50,148 nt of DNA from a bacterium (lineage in GTDB: Bacteria; Planctomycetota; Planctomycetia; Planctomycetales; Planctomycetaceae): assembly GCA_016124895.1 (NCBI GenBank), contig WGMU01000042.1, forward strand, positions 1 through 50,148, written 5' to 3'. The position numbers and the translations under genes were made by a program. The notes below the pieces were generated by a model. The model was given only the letters and a program-made list of their open reading frames with translations, was not told the DNA's origin and did not search any database. Positions 8,552-17,210 of this stretch are shown here, one piece after another (position 1 is the first letter of the stretch; the number at the start of each line of letters is the position of its first letter).

Positions 8552-9541
8552 ATGCCCAAATGCGCTGTCACGTCGCTCGCTGGCGAAAAAGGTCCTCATG
8601 TCAAAACGCTGACGGATGCCGGCTTTGAACTCGTCTTCAAGGAGCCTGGTCAGGACCTGTGGAAGGAAGACGATCTGATCTTGCTGTTACAGGGCGTCTC
8701 GGCGATCGTTGCCGGATCCGAGCCGTACACTCGCCGCGTCATTGAAAACTGTCCGGACCTGCGTGTCATCGCCCGCAGCGGAGTCGGTTTTGACGCCGTC
8801 GACATCGACGCCTGCAACGATCACGACATCGTCGTCGCGACAACTCCGGGCGTGAATCATCATTCGGTGGCCGAGCACACGATTGCTCTGCTGATGGGCG
8901 TCGCCCGCGACTTTCCGCAGCAGGACCAGGGCGTCCGCTCGGGCGGCTGGGTTCGTCGAGCCTTCCCGCAGGTCAAGGACGCGACGCTGGGCATCATCGG
9001 TCTGGGCCGAATTGGCCGCGCCGTCGCGACGCGGGCTCGCGGGCTGGAGATGAACGTGATCTCCGCTGACCCGTACGCCAGTGTCGAGTTCGCTGATCAG
9101 TGGCAAATCGAACTGACGAGCGTCGACGACCTGCTGAGCCGTTCGGACTACGTCACGCTGCACTGTCCGTCGGCTCCCGAGACCGCTCACCTGATCAACG
9201 CCGAGACGCTGGCGAAGATGAAACGCGGCTCGGTGATCATCAACACGGCCCGCGGTTCGCTGATCGACGAGGCGGCTCTGGTCGACGCGATCAAGTCCGG
9301 CCATATCCGTGGCGCCGGCCTCGACGTGTTTGAAGTCGAGCCGCTGCCGACGACGAGCCCGCTGCTGGAACTCGAAAACGTCCTGCTCAGCGGCCACATC
9401 GCCGGCCTGAACAACGAATCGCACGACGGCATGTTCGGCATGTGCGGCGTGATCATCTCGACGCTCTACCGCGGCGAATGGCCCGCTCAGGAGTGCATCC
9501 GCAACCTGCCCGGCAAGAACGCGTCGAACTGGAAGTGGTGA
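8552..9541 (+). CDS. D-isomer-specific 2-hydroxyacid dehydrogenase (phosphoglycerate/glyoxylate/hydroxypyruvate reductase-like)
   Basis: NAD(P)-dependent interconversion of a 2-hydroxyacid and a 2-oxoacid. The Rossmann loop is [17 protein letters not shown]. The catalytic Arg lies in [17 protein letters not shown], the Glu in [10 protein letters not shown] and the His in [13 protein letters not shown]. About 329 residues with no ACT domain, so it is shorter than long-form SerA. The ATG at 8552 ([17 protein letters not shown]) is preferred over upstream in-frame ATGs, which would translate the hairpin repeat. It is transcribed away from glcDEF; since GlcDEF makes glyoxylate, a glyoxylate or hydroxypyruvate reductase role is attractive, but the sequence does not fix the substrate. 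Confidence 0.85.
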   Translation: MPKCAVTSLAGEKGPHVKTLTDAGFELVFKEPGQDLWKEDDLILLLQGVSAIVAGSEPYTRRVIENCPDLRVIARSGVGFDAVDIDACNDHDIVVATTPGVNHHSVAEHTIALLMGVARDFPQQDQGVRSGGWVRRAFPQVKDATLGIIGLGRIGRAVATRARGLEMNVISADPYASVEFADQWQIELTSVDDLLSRSDYVTLHCPSAPETAHLINAETLAKMKRGSVIINTARGSLIDEAALVDAIKSGHIRGAGLDVFEVEPLPTTSPLLELENVLLSGHIAGLNNESHDGMFGMCGVIISTLYRGEWPAQECIRNLPGKNASNWKW

Positions 9542-9582
9542 TCCTGCGGCATCTCTCCCGCACCAATTGTCGAATCTCAACG

Positions 9583-10194
9583 ATGGTCATCGCATACCAC
9601 CTGTCGGTTCACGACGATGGGGCGCACATGCTCGGCCCGGATACATTTCGTGTCCCCCGAGACGCTGGGTTCTACGATTGGCGTTTCGGGTGCGAAGGTG
9701 TGCCGCATCCTGCAACCTGCGCGACGTGTGGCCGAAAGACCGACGCAGAATTCATCAATCCTGGTTTTCGCGTTCGGAAACGAAGTCGTGATCTCACTGT
9801 GACGTATGATGGATTCGTTCTCGTTTCGTTACGGTTCCGTAACTTCTGTGAGACGACTTCCTGGATACACGACGTAGAGTTAGCTGCGCTGCCAAATGAC
9901 CCCGCCTACTTTCGCTTCAGACCCCTTCGTGTGATCGAATTTGACGCTGAACGACGAGGAACCCGATTTGAAGAACCGTGCCCGGAATGTGGCAAATTCT
10001 TCAATGTGGTCGGCGCCACGCCTGTGTGGCTGCGCAACGTGCGTGAGCCGATTGTCGACGGAGTTTTCCGCACGGATCTTGAGTTTGGTTCGGGACATGA
10101 GCAAAGTCCGTTAATCATCATCGGAACTGAGACCGCAGCAGCGATTAAGGACTTCGGTTTCGAGAAAGTCGATCTCAAGCCGGTTCGTCTCTGA
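9583..10194 (+). CDS. Putative double-CXXCG motif protein (orphan immunity-like)
   Basis: A protein of about 203 residues with two CxxCG pairs, CATCGRK near residue 43 and CPECGKF near residue 137, probably binding one metal ion. Near the C-terminus it reads FRTDLEFGSGHEQSPLIII, then ETAAAIKDFGF. From memory this pattern is typical of the Myxococcus double-CXXCG family, which includes SitI-type immunity proteins; I could not search. The start ATG at 9583 (MVIAYHLSV) is chosen over an upstream in-frame start that would overlap the dehydrogenase. By eye its DNA is less GC-rich than its neighbours, which would fit gene transfer. No toxin gene is adjacent. If the family call is wrong, it is a small zinc-ribbon protein of unknown role. 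Confidence 0.55.
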   Translation: MVIAYHLSVHDDGAHMLGPDTFRVPRDAGFYDWRFGCEGVPHPATCATCGRKTDAEFINPGFRVRKRSRDLTVTYDGFVLVSLRFRNFCETTSWIHDVELAALPNDPAYFRFRPLRVIEFDAERRGTRFEEPCPECGKFFNVVGATPVWLRNVREPIVDGVFRTDLEFGSGHEQSPLIIIGTETAAAIKDFGFEKVDLKPVRL

Positions 10195-10251
10195 CCGGGA
10201 ACAGGCAATAGTTTGTAGGAGCGGCAACTTGCGTTTCTCGAACCAACCTAG

Positions 10252-11181
10252 ATGAGTGTGCCCATGCCCGACTCTTCCTCAGCTCCGCCGTTGCAGGATC
10301 CGACGGCGCTGGCGAAGTTCGGGAGTCTGGAAGTCGTCGCGAAGCTGCTCGTCGAGGGCGACATCATCGGGCAGCACAAAAGTCCGTATAAGGGGGCCAG
10401 CGTCGAGTTCGTTGAGCATCGTGAGTACTACCCCGGCGACGAAATCCGACATATCGACTGGCGGGCTTACGCGAAGACCGGGCGGTACTTCATCAAGGAG
10501 TACGAGGACGAGACGAACCTGCGGTGCAACCTGTTCGTCGACTGCTCGGGCAGCATGGCGTACGCGGGCAGCACGCTCAGCAAGTTCGCGTATGCGAGGC
10601 AGCTCGCGGCGGCACTCGGTTACCTGCTGCTCGCCCAGCGCGATTCCGTCGGGCTCGTCGCCTTCGACACGAAGATTCGCGAGCGCTGCGAACCGGCGAC
10701 CGGGCATCACAGGTTCCAGCAACTCGTCGCGGCACTCGACCGCTGCAAACCAGGACGGGAAACGAGTCTCGGGCCAGTCATCGAACAGGTTCTCCCGAGA
10801 CTGCATCGCCGCAGCCTGGTCGTACTGATCAGCGATTGCTTCGACGGGATCGACACGTTGGCGACAGCGTTGAAACGCTTCCGTCATGCGCGGCACGAGG
10901 TGCTGCTGATCCAGGTCGTCGCTCCGGAGGAAGAGGACTTCCCGTTCGCTCGACCGACGCAGTTCCGCAGCCTGGAGCAGACGACCGACCGGCGGCTCGT
11001 CGACCCGCACCGACTGCGGAAGCACTATCTTGAGCAGTACGCCGAGTTCAACCGCGAACTCGAACGCCGCTGCGTTGGCCTGGGAGTTGATCGACTCAAG
11101 GTGACGACGGCTGACCCGTACTACGTCGCCCTGGGAGCGTTTCTCGACGAGCGAACGAAGGCCAAAGGGCGACGGAAATAA
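10252..11181 (+). CDS. DUF58 domain protein (von Willebrand A-like)
   Basis: A soluble 309-residue protein. It has the DUF58 signature VEFVEHREYYPGDEIRHIDW near residue 55 and a vWA-like metal-site motif, FVDCSGSMAYAG (the DxSxS of MIDAS folds), near residue 97, with a later VVLISDCFDG. In most bacteria such genes sit in operons with a MoxR AAA+ ATPase and Bat proteins; no such partner is present here. It begins at ATG 10252; a second ATG lies four codons in. It ends two bases before the convergent membrane gene. The role is likely chaperone or complex assembly with a distant MoxR, by family analogy only. Confidence 0.85.
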   Translation: MSVPMPDSSSAPPLQDPTALAKFGSLEVVAKLLVEGDIIGQHKSPYKGASVEFVEHREYYPGDEIRHIDWRAYAKTGRYFIKEYEDETNLRCNLFVDCSGSMAYAGSTLSKFAYARQLAAALGYLLLAQRDSVGLVAFDTKIRERCEPATGHHRFQQLVAALDRCKPGRETSLGPVIEQVLPRLHRRSLVVLISDCFDGIDTLATALKRFRHARHEVLLIQVVAPEEEDFPFARPTQFRSLEQTTDRRLVDPHRLRKHYLEQYAEFNRELERRCVGLGVDRLKVTTADPYYVALGAFLDERTKAKGRRK

Positions 11182-11183
11182 CG

Positions 11184-12062
11184 TCACTCGTTGCCTATGA
11201 CCCCGTCGATCCAGTCCGGCTCGACGAAACGTTTCAGCAGCCAGCGCAGCGTGTGGTCGAGACGTTCTTCGGTGTGGGATCGGTCCTCGTCGGAACAGTC
11301 TGGCTGCCAGACGAAGCCGTGCAGTTCGAGGCGGCCGGCCCACTTCTCGTGCGTGGCTGACTGGTTGACGCGATCCATCACGCGTTTGGCCCAGACCATG
11401 CCGAACATATCGACAAACTCGAACCAGACAACTTCGAGCGGCGCTGATGGGCCGTCGGGAATTGCAACAGGCATACGCGAACGCCCGAGCGCGATCAGCG
11501 CCGCGGCACTCAGTAACAGCGAGCCAATCAGCCGCGAGACTCTCGTCGACGGCAGCAGTCCGGCGGTCAGCGGCGAAAGCGGTCCGACGAACAGTGCGAC
11601 CGAAACGCCAAACAGAAGCGACGGCAGCGTGTACCTGGTTCCGAAGTAGTTGCCGCTGGCCATGATCAGCACGACCGCGAAACCGAGAACAGCGGGTTCT
11701 TCGAGTTCCAGGTGATGGCTGGCGTTCTGCAGACTCGTTGACGCGACGGCAGGCCACATCAGCACCAGCACCAGGGGCAGCAGCACGAACCAGCTCCAGG
11801 CAGCGGCTCCAGGCTTGCGGGCTCCCAGCACGGCGATCCCCGGACACAAAAGCAGAACAGCAGATGAATACCATGCGAAATCTGAAAGCGCGGGGCGATT
11901 GCCTCCCGTGTTGATTTCCAGCAACGCGGCTCCGTCGGCAACCGCCAGTCCGGCCAGCGCCCAGCACGCGGCTGTGACCAGAGTCGTTCGGCGCAGGCGG
12001 TGGAATCCGCGGAACGCAACGATGAAAGTGGTCAGGAGGGCAAGAAATGAGACGATTGACAT
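11184..12062 (-). CDS. Integral membrane protein of unknown function
   Basis: About 292 residues, with roughly seven hydrophobic segments from the N-terminus (MSIVSFLALLTTFIVAF, AACWALAGLAVADGAALL, WYSSAVLLLCPGIAVLG, WFVLLPLVLVLMW, VLGFAVVLIMASGNYFG, LLFGVSVALFVGPL, LIGSLLLSAAALIALG). A soluble tail of about 100 residues follows, containing VVWFEFVDMFGMVWAKRVMDRVNQ. I do not recognise a named family; the tail suggests a cytosolic docking part. I chose the ATG at 12062, directly before the first membrane segment; a TTG at 12131 would add 23 polar residues. It is convergent with the DUF58 gene. Confidence 0.7.
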   Translation of the reverse strand: MSIVSFLALLTTFIVAFRGFHRLRRTTLVTAACWALAGLAVADGAALLEINTGGNRPALSDFAWYSSAVLLLCPGIAVLGARKPGAAAWSWFVLLPLVLVLMWPAVASTSLQNASHHLELEEPAVLGFAVVLIMASGNYFGTRYTLPSLLFGVSVALFVGPLSPLTAGLLPSTRVSRLIGSLLLSAAALIALGRSRMPVAIPDGPSAPLEVVWFEFVDMFGMVWAKRVMDRVNQSATHEKWAGRLELHGFVWQPDCSDEDRSHTEERLDHTLRWLLKRFVEPDWIDGVIGNE

Positions 12063-12590
12063 GGCCAGCCGGCAGTCAGAAGAGTGGTCGGGCGCCGCAC
12101 TGTATCGGTTGGGCGTGTCGTGCTGAATCAAGACGCACCTGTTGCCGAGTCAGCACGCGCGATGAAGCCGCAGTGCAACATCTCGTTCTGAGTGGACGTC
12201 AGGGGAGGAAAGTCGCACGAGTGAAGAGAAGCCCGTTTGACAGTCGTGACACACGGTCTAAGTTCCTGGTGCGAGAACGCTGGAGACGGATTTTGAAGGG
12301 CATGGCTTGCCCGGTCGGATCCCTTCCCGAGGAATCCCGTCGTCTCGGCTCTGTCAGACATTCGTGGTTGCGAATGTTCGACGGTGGCCAGTCGAGAGTC
12401 AGACCCGCGCTCGCACGCTGCGGCAGTGAGGACGAAGGAGTTTCTGTCCGGCAGTTATTTGTCGAAGTTTCTCTTCGTATGAGCCAGAGGGGGCGGCCCG
12501 TAGAGACTGGAATTCCGCACGATGGTTGTGCGCGGTGACAGGGACTCTGAGTATCGGGACCGGCCTCGAGGCGCACAAAGGCGGCGTGAC
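12063..12590. other. Divergent intergenic region, no gene recognised
   Basis: About 528 bp between the membrane protein and the HTH-receiver gene. Open frames here show no plausible protein. A short hairpin GGGCA-tggct-TGCCC occurs near 12298-12312. Promoters for both flanking genes should be here, but I cannot place them with confidence. Confidence 0.4.
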
Positions 12591-13154
12591 ATGCAAGCAA
12601 AACAGATTCTGACCACGGGTGAAATCGCGAAGTACTGCGGCGTCAATTTCCGCACAGTGATCCGCTGGATCGAACGCGGCCGATTGAAGGCTTACCAGCT
12701 TCCCGGCCGCGGCGACAACCGCGTGACCGTGGAAGACTTCGTTGGTTTCCTGAAAGAAAACAATATGCCGATCCCCGAGGAATTCTCGACGCGGGATCGT
12801 CGTGTGCTGATCGTCGAAAGCGATTCCGCTCTGGCCCGTCAGGTCGAAGCGACGCTGCAGACGGAAGGCTACGAAACGACCATCGCCGCGGACGGCTTCC
12901 ACGCCGGCTCGCTGCTCGGCACGTTCAAGCCGTCGGTCATGTTCCTCGACCTGCGGATCCCTGGCCTGAGTGCCAACGATGTCGTGAACTTCGTCAAGAA
13001 GGCCAGCGGCATGGACCGCGTCAAAGTCCTGCTGGTTTCAGCAAACGCGACCGAAGCACCGACACCCGGCGCCGACAGCTATCTGCACCTGCCGTTCTCC
13101 AGCGAAGAGCTGGTCAACAAGGTGAACGAGCTGCTGGAACCGAGCTACGCGTAA
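12591..13154 (+). CDS. Excisionase/MerR-type HTH fused to a degenerate response-regulator receiver
   Basis: A 187-residue DNA-binding regulator. Residues 8-55 form a winged HTH of the excisionase/BldC type (TTGEIAKYCGVNFRTVIRWI, then QLPGRGDNRVT). Residues 70-183 form a CheY-like receiver with the phosphoacceptor D120 in VMFLDLRIPG and S150 in LLVSAN. Two conserved positions differ: the N-terminal acidic pair reads ESD at 76-78, and the conserved Lys of the KPF motif is Leu (LPF, residue 167). The DNA-binding part comes before the receiver, the reverse of most response regulators. The ATG at 12591 is chosen as the HTH starts at once. No histidine kinase is adjacent. A hairpin terminator follows 10 bp after the stop. 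Confidence 0.85.
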   Translation: MQAKQILTTGEIAKYCGVNFRTVIRWIERGRLKAYQLPGRGDNRVTVEDFVGFLKENNMPIPEEFSTRDRRVLIVESDSALARQVEATLQTEGYETTIAADGFHAGSLLGTFKPSVMFLDLRIPGLSANDVVNFVKKASGMDRVKVLLVSANATEAPTPGADSYLHLPFSSEELVNKVNELLEPSYA

Positions 13155-13164
13155 TAAGTGACAG

Positions 13165-13189
13165 CGAGCGGTCGATGCTGGACCGCTCG
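13165..13189 (+). terminator. Hairpin terminator after the HTH-receiver gene
   Basis: A perfect 9-bp stem, CGAGCGGTC (13165-13173) and GACCGCTCG (13181-13189), with a 7-nt loop starts 11 bases after the stop codon. Only a short T run follows, so termination may be weak or factor-dependent. Confidence 0.6.
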
Positions 13190-13296
13190 TTGAGGACCGC
13201 CGCATACGTCCGGCTGGTCGAGCCTGCTCACAATGCAGCCGACCGGCCGGACTTTCGGTTTGCGCTGAATCGGAGGGGCGGCTTCCCCTGGCGATT

Positions 13297-13499
13297 CAAG
13301 CCGCGAAGCGGCGACAGCATGTAGCCCCTGGCGTCAGCCAGGGGAAAACGGTCTGTCAGAATCACCAAAGCCTCGAAGAGGCGACAGTAGTCCACATGGG
13401 CACCTTGCTGTCGCCTCTTCGAGGCTTCTGTGTTTGGTGGCGGCGTCAATCTCGGGCTGACGCCCGAGGCTACGATCTGCCGCCGCTTCGCGGCTGAAA
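13297..13499. repeat. Composite inverted repeat, copy 2 (GCCGCGAAGCGGCGACAG family)
   Basis: It has the same architecture as 3947-4140. The left unit is GCCGCGAAGCGGCGACAG followed by CCCCTGGCGTCAGCCAGGGG. The central hairpin has perfect 20-bp arms (13368-13387 and 13408-13427, built on the word CTCGAAGAGGCGACAG). The right unit carries GGGCTGACGCCC and ends CCGCCGCTTCGCGGCTGAAA. The outer units are inverted relative to each other, so the whole block is a palindrome of palindromes. It fills most of the gap between the HTH-receiver gene and the convergent hydrolase. Confidence 0.85.
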
Positions 13500-13526
13500 T
13501 TGGCGGCGACGATTAGATCGAACTCG

Positions 13527-14414
13527 CTACGCCAGTGCGTGCTCGCTCAGAAACTCGCGCACCTTCGGCAGAAAGACTTCCGGAGCATCTTCGAACACGT
13601 AATGCCCGGCGTCGGGGATGCGCAGTGTCTCGGCCTGAGGAAACCGCCGCTCGAATTCGTCGAGGAAGGCGGTCGTGAAGCACCAGTCTTTCTCGCCCCA
13701 GACCAGCAGCATCGGGTGCTGCTGGAACTGTTCGAGCCCGGTCTCGACGTCGACCAGCGTCGACCACGACGGGTGCGACTCCTTCAGCGGGATGTCTTTG
13801 ACGAAGCGGTTGACGGCGACGCGATTCGCCCAGGAATCGTACGGTGCGAGATACCCCGCTTTGACGGCTGGCGTCATCCGCTCGTGCTTCTCAACGGCCA
13901 TCGTCAGTGCCGCCCGGCTGAACGCGTTGAGACCTCGCAGGACGAACGTTCCGAAGAACGGGATGCGGCAGACGGCAATTCGCAACGGGATCAGTTTCGA
14001 TCGGAAGGCTCCCGTGTTGAACAGCACGAAACGCGCGAACCGCTCCGGCATTCGACCGGCGGTGCCCATGCCGATCGCTCCGCCCCAGTCGTGAGCCAGC
14101 AGCGTGATATTCCGCAGGTCGAGCTTCTCGATCAGCGTCTGCAGATTCGCGATATGGTTCGCGAGGCAGTAGTTGTAGTCCTGCGGCTTGTCTGACAGCC
14201 CGCACCCCAGATGGTCGATCGCAATCACTCGATGAGTCGAGCTGAACTCGCGGACGACGCTCCGCCAGGCGAACGACCACGTCGGGTTGCCATGCACGCA
14301 GAGCAGCACATCCCCGCTGCCCTCATCGACATAGTGCAGACGATGGCCGCTGGCGAGTTCGACGAAATGCGACTCGAACGGGTACTCAGCAGCAACGGCG
14401 GGAGGCAGCGGCAT
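13527..14414 (-). CDS. Alpha/beta hydrolase of the haloalkane dehalogenase/OleB-like family
   Basis: A cytosolic hydrolase of about 295 residues. The oxyanion-hole motif is CVHGNPTWSFAWRSVV. The nucleophile elbow is LLAHDWGGAIGMG, with Asp as nucleophile as in haloalkane dehalogenases and OleB and not Ser as in esterases. The late acid lies in LLVWGEKDWCF, and the His in PDAGHYVFEDAPEVF. The ATG at 14414 (MPLPPAVAAEYPF) is preferred; upstream in-frame codons translate arginine-rich, non-family sequence and overlap the divergent gene. No OleA, OleC or OleD gene is adjacent, so the beta-lactone route is not supported by context. The substrate is unknown. Confidence 0.85.
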   Translation of the reverse strand: MPLPPAVAAEYPFESHFVELASGHRLHYVDEGSGDVLLCVHGNPTWSFAWRSVVREFSSTHRVIAIDHLGCGLSDKPQDYNYCLANHIANLQTLIEKLDLRNITLLAHDWGGAIGMGTAGRMPERFARFVLFNTGAFRSKLIPLRIAVCRIPFFGTFVLRGLNAFSRAALTMAVEKHERMTPAVKAGYLAPYDSWANRVAVNRFVKDIPLKESHPSWSTLVDVETGLEQFQQHPMLLVWGEKDWCFTTAFLDEFERRFPQAETLRIPDAGHYVFEDAPEVFLPKVREFLSEHALA

Positions 14415-14574
14415 GATCTCTCGGGACACGATTGGAAACAGGGAGCAATCGGGGCGGAACTGTCTTGGACGAGACCGAATCCTGCAACTCGCCCGTCGAT
14501 TCGTTCTGAATTCCGCGTGCCGGGCGCTACGATCCGCGCGAACGTCAGCGTGAACTACCAGTTTGGAGCCACCA

Positions 14575-15690
14575 ATGCCGACCGACGAATTCTGTCTCGA
14601 TCTGAACTTCCGCCCGACGCTGCCACAGAACCACGATGTCCCGATCGGCTGTATCGGCGCCGGATTTATCATGGCCGACTGCCATCTGGTCGCGTATCGC
14701 GAGGCTGGCTTCAACCCGGTAGCAATTTCGTCGCGGGATGCCTCGAAAGCCAGGTCCGTCGCCGAGCGGCACGACATCGCGAAGACGTACGAGTCCTACG
14801 AAGCTCTGCTCGACGATCCGCAGATCGAGGTTGTCGATATCGCCGTTCCGCCGGACATTCAGCTCGACGTCGTCCGCGCGACGGTACAGCGGAATGATCA
14901 CATCCGGGGGATTCTCGCACAGAAGCCGCTGGGCGTTGATTACGCACAAGCGGTCGAGATCGTCGAACTTTGCGAGCAGGCCGGGATCACGCTGGCCGTC
15001 AATCAGAACATGCGCTACGACCAGTCGATCCGTGCCTGCCGCGACCTGCTGGGCCGGGGCGTGCTCGGCGAACCGGTGCTCGGCACGATCGACATGCGAG
15101 CCATCCCGCACTGGATGCCGTGGCAGCAGCGGCTGGGCTGGGTGACGCTGCGGATCATGAGCATCCACCATCTCGACGCGTTCCGTTTTCTGTTCGGCAA
15201 TCCGCAGCGAGTCTTCTGCTCGACTCGCCCCGACCCGCGCACGGCCGCGAAGTTCGAGCACTCCGACGGTATCTGCCTTTCCATCCTGGAATACGAAAGT
15301 GGTCTGCGAGCGTCCTCGTGGGACGACGTCTGGACCGGCCCGGCTCTGGAAGGTAGCGAGTCGGACATCGGCATCAACTGGCGCGTCGAGGGCACCGAAG
15401 GTCTCGCCCGAGGCATGATCGGCTGGCCGAGTTACCCGGCTCGAACGCCGAGCACGCTCGACTTCACGACGACGCGACGTCCCGGCTACTGGTTCCAGCC
15501 CCGCTGGAAAGACGTCTGGTTTCCCGATGCGTTCGTCGGCCCGATGGCTCAGTTGCTGGTCGCGCTGGAAACAAACTCGGAACCCGAAATCAGCGGCCGA
15601 GACAACCTCGGCACCATGGCCCTCGTCGAAGCCTGCTACCGTTCCGCCGCCGAGCACCGGGCGATCGAAATCGGCGAGATCACCGGCTGA
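14575..15690 (+). CDS. Gfo/Idh/MocA family NAD(P)-dependent oxidoreductase
   Basis: Probably oxidises or epimerises a sugar or cyclitol. The N-terminal Rossmann fold has [19 protein letters not shown], the GxGxxG-like loop of the family. The lysine motif usually read as EKP is here QKP ([13 protein letters not shown]), a notable change of the acidic partner. The C-terminal beta domain follows ([25 protein letters not shown], with the substrate-site histidines). About 371 residues. I chose MPTDEF at 14575; an ATG at 14563 would add four residues. It has no signal peptide, unlike the other family member at 46750. It is divergent from the hydrolase with a 160-bp gap. Confidence 0.87.
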   Translation: MPTDEFCLDLNFRPTLPQNHDVPIGCIGAGFIMADCHLVAYREAGFNPVAISSRDASKARSVAERHDIAKTYESYEALLDDPQIEVVDIAVPPDIQLDVVRATVQRNDHIRGILAQKPLGVDYAQAVEIVELCEQAGITLAVNQNMRYDQSIRACRDLLGRGVLGEPVLGTIDMRAIPHWMPWQQRLGWVTLRIMSIHHLDAFRFLFGNPQRVFCSTRPDPRTAAKFEHSDGICLSILEYESGLRASSWDDVWTGPALEGSESDIGINWRVEGTEGLARGMIGWPSYPARTPSTLDFTTTRRPGYWFQPRWKDVWFPDAFVGPMAQLLVALETNSEPEISGRDNLGTMALVEACYRSAAEHRAIEIGEITG

Positions 15691-16165
15691 CCAGTCGGCG
15701 TGAGCAGAGTTACGGGTGAATTCGTCACCGGCAATCGCCACAGCCGGAGATGCGTAGCGACGGAGATGATGTTGCGCGCGGTGGTGATTCCGGGCAGCAA
15801 CACGGCTGATGGACCGGTTGGAGCGTGCTCGCCCAGTCGCGATCCGGAGTTGTGGACGCTGGTGCCGCAAATCTGTGCGGCTTTCGTTATGGAGAATCGT
15901 AGATCGCTTAGGAACCGTTGGTCCCCGAATGTTGAGAACCGAAACAACGAAGAGTTACAGTGGCGTCTTTGAGGATTTTATCGAGACGTGGCGCGGAGAC
16001 CGGCGAATGACAGAGAGCAAACTCTTGGTTCGTCCAGTTTCTGGCGACAGCGACGTGACGGTCCGACGGCCACAATTGATGCGGGGATGAGTCGGAGCAA
16101 ACGGATCTACGCAGCTTCTGGAACTCCCGGTTTCAACACGTTCGTGACAGATTGGGCCGACAGAG
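15691..16165. other. Intergenic region upstream of the ECF sigma factor
   Basis: A 475-bp gap with no convincing gene. One hairpin, GCCGCA-aatctg-TGCGGC (15864-15881), is followed by TTTCGTT and could be a weak terminator for the oxidoreductase. The sigma-factor promoter probably lies in the last 150 bp, but I cannot place it. Confidence 0.4.
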
Positions 16166-16726
16166 ATGCAGACACCGGTGACGCTGCTGGAACGCCTGCG
16201 CGACGCTCCCGATCCACGAGCCTGGGAACGGTTTGTTGACCTCTACGCGCCGCTGATGCTGGACTGGCTGCGCCGCGCGGGCGTCGCGCCGCATGATGCT
16301 CGAGACCTCGTGCAGGATGTCTTCGTCACGCTGCTCCGGGTGCTGCCGGAGTTCCGTTATGACGAGTCGGGTGGTTTCCGGAAGTGGCTGCGTACCGTGG
16401 TGTTGAATCGCTGGCGGGATGCACTGCGCAGAAATGCGACGCCGGCTCAGGCCACTCAGGCGATTCTCAATCAGCTCGAAGGACCGGAGCCGGACGGCTT
16501 CTTCGACGAGATGGAGTACCGTCGCCAGGTCACCGGGCGAACCCTGCAGGTCATCTGCGGAGACTTCGAACCGAAGACCTGGCAGGCGTTCGAGCAGTTC
16601 GTGCTGGAGGGGCAGCCGGCCGCGGACGTCGCCGACGCCCTGGACGTCACACCCAACGCCGTGTACCTGGCCCGGTCTCGCGTGCTGAGACGGCTGCGCG
16701 AAGAGCTGCACGGGCTGATCGAGTGA
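16166..16726 (+). CDS. ECF-family RNA polymerase sigma factor
   Basis: A 186-residue sigma-70 family factor of the extracytoplasmic-function type. Region 2 spans about residues 18-65 (RFVDLYAPLMLDWLRRAGV, RDLVQDVFVTLLRVL). Region 4, near residues 130-180, has WQAFEQFVLEGQPAADVADA, then LDVTPNAVYLARSRVLRRLREEL, a clear helix-turn-helix for the -35 element. No extra C-terminal domain. It lies upstream of, and in the same direction as, a membrane kinase with an anti-sigma-like zinc motif (484-bp gap), matching the planctomycete pattern of ECF factors paired with Ser/Thr kinases. Direct control of the sigma factor by the kinase is inference. Confidence 0.92.
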   Translation: MQTPVTLLERLRDAPDPRAWERFVDLYAPLMLDWLRRAGVAPHDARDLVQDVFVTLLRVLPEFRYDESGGFRKWLRTVVLNRWRDALRRNATPAQATQAILNQLEGPEPDGFFDEMEYRRQVTGRTLQVICGDFEPKTWQAFEQFVLEGQPAADVADALDVTPNAVYLARSRVLRRLREELHGLIE

Positions 16727-17210
16727 CACCGGGCAGGAGCATCCGGAGGCGTCGCTGTCCGCTCGCCCGGATTATTCATGAATCGCATTGCCGCGGGTGT
16801 CAACCACCTGGCGAAAAGGTGTTGCAGCGATCTTGTCGAAAACACTGCGCAAAATTGTCCCCCGAAGCGTCAGGGGACTTTCCCGAAGAGCCGCGCCCGT
16901 CAGGAAGCGAGAGGGGGAAACACCGCTTCCTGACGGGCGCGGCTCAATGATCTGGGAAAGTCCCAAGCGTCAGCGAGGGATTCATGTGGCATCCCTCGCA
17001 CACGCTTCGGGTGATAAATCATCCGGGCTCGTGATTGCGGCGCGAGATTGTGAGTGCCGGGCGGCAAGCGGTTGTGATGACGGGCGGAAATGTCCGATGA
17101 TTCGTGACAGGTTTCCCTGACGCTCCCGTACAGAAGGACGACGACGGCCACGATCGATGGCCCTGAGGGCAGCTATCGACGACTCCAGTGCCGACCTCCG
17201 GAATTGAATC
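16727..17210. other. Gap between sigma factor and kinase, dominated by a structured palindromic element
   Basis: 484 bp without a gene. Apart from the nested palindrome at 16861-17011, it shows a CCGGGC/GCCCGG pair just after the sigma-factor stop that could form a weak hairpin. The kinase transcript either starts here or reads through the palindrome. Confidence 0.5.
16861..17011. repeat. Nested palindromic element with a possible three-way junction fold
   Basis: An outer 10-bp stem pairs CCCGAAGCGT (16861-16870) with ACGCTTCGGG (17002-17011). It encloses two hairpins. The first has an 11-bp stem, GGGACTTTCCC (16874-16884) with GGGAAAGTCCC (16954-16964), which in turn encloses a perfect 22-bp stem (16888-16909 with 16924-16945) around a 14-nt loop. 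The second is a 9-bp hairpin, GCGAGGGAT (16973-16981) with ATCCCTCGC (16991-16999). All stems are exact. The word AAGCGTCAG also occurs as a direct repeat on each side. It may be a mobile palindromic repeat or a structured RNA. Confidence 0.85.

Noticed and set aside
12047-12538. Open frame of 163 codons in the divergent gap
   Set aside because: Biased to Arg and Ser, no homology pattern, no ribosome-binding site, and it overlaps the start of the membrane protein gene.
13297-13499. Composite palindrome as a possible CRISPR or IS end
   Set aside because: Units alternate in orientation, do not share a fixed spacer length, and no transposase gene or target duplication is visible.
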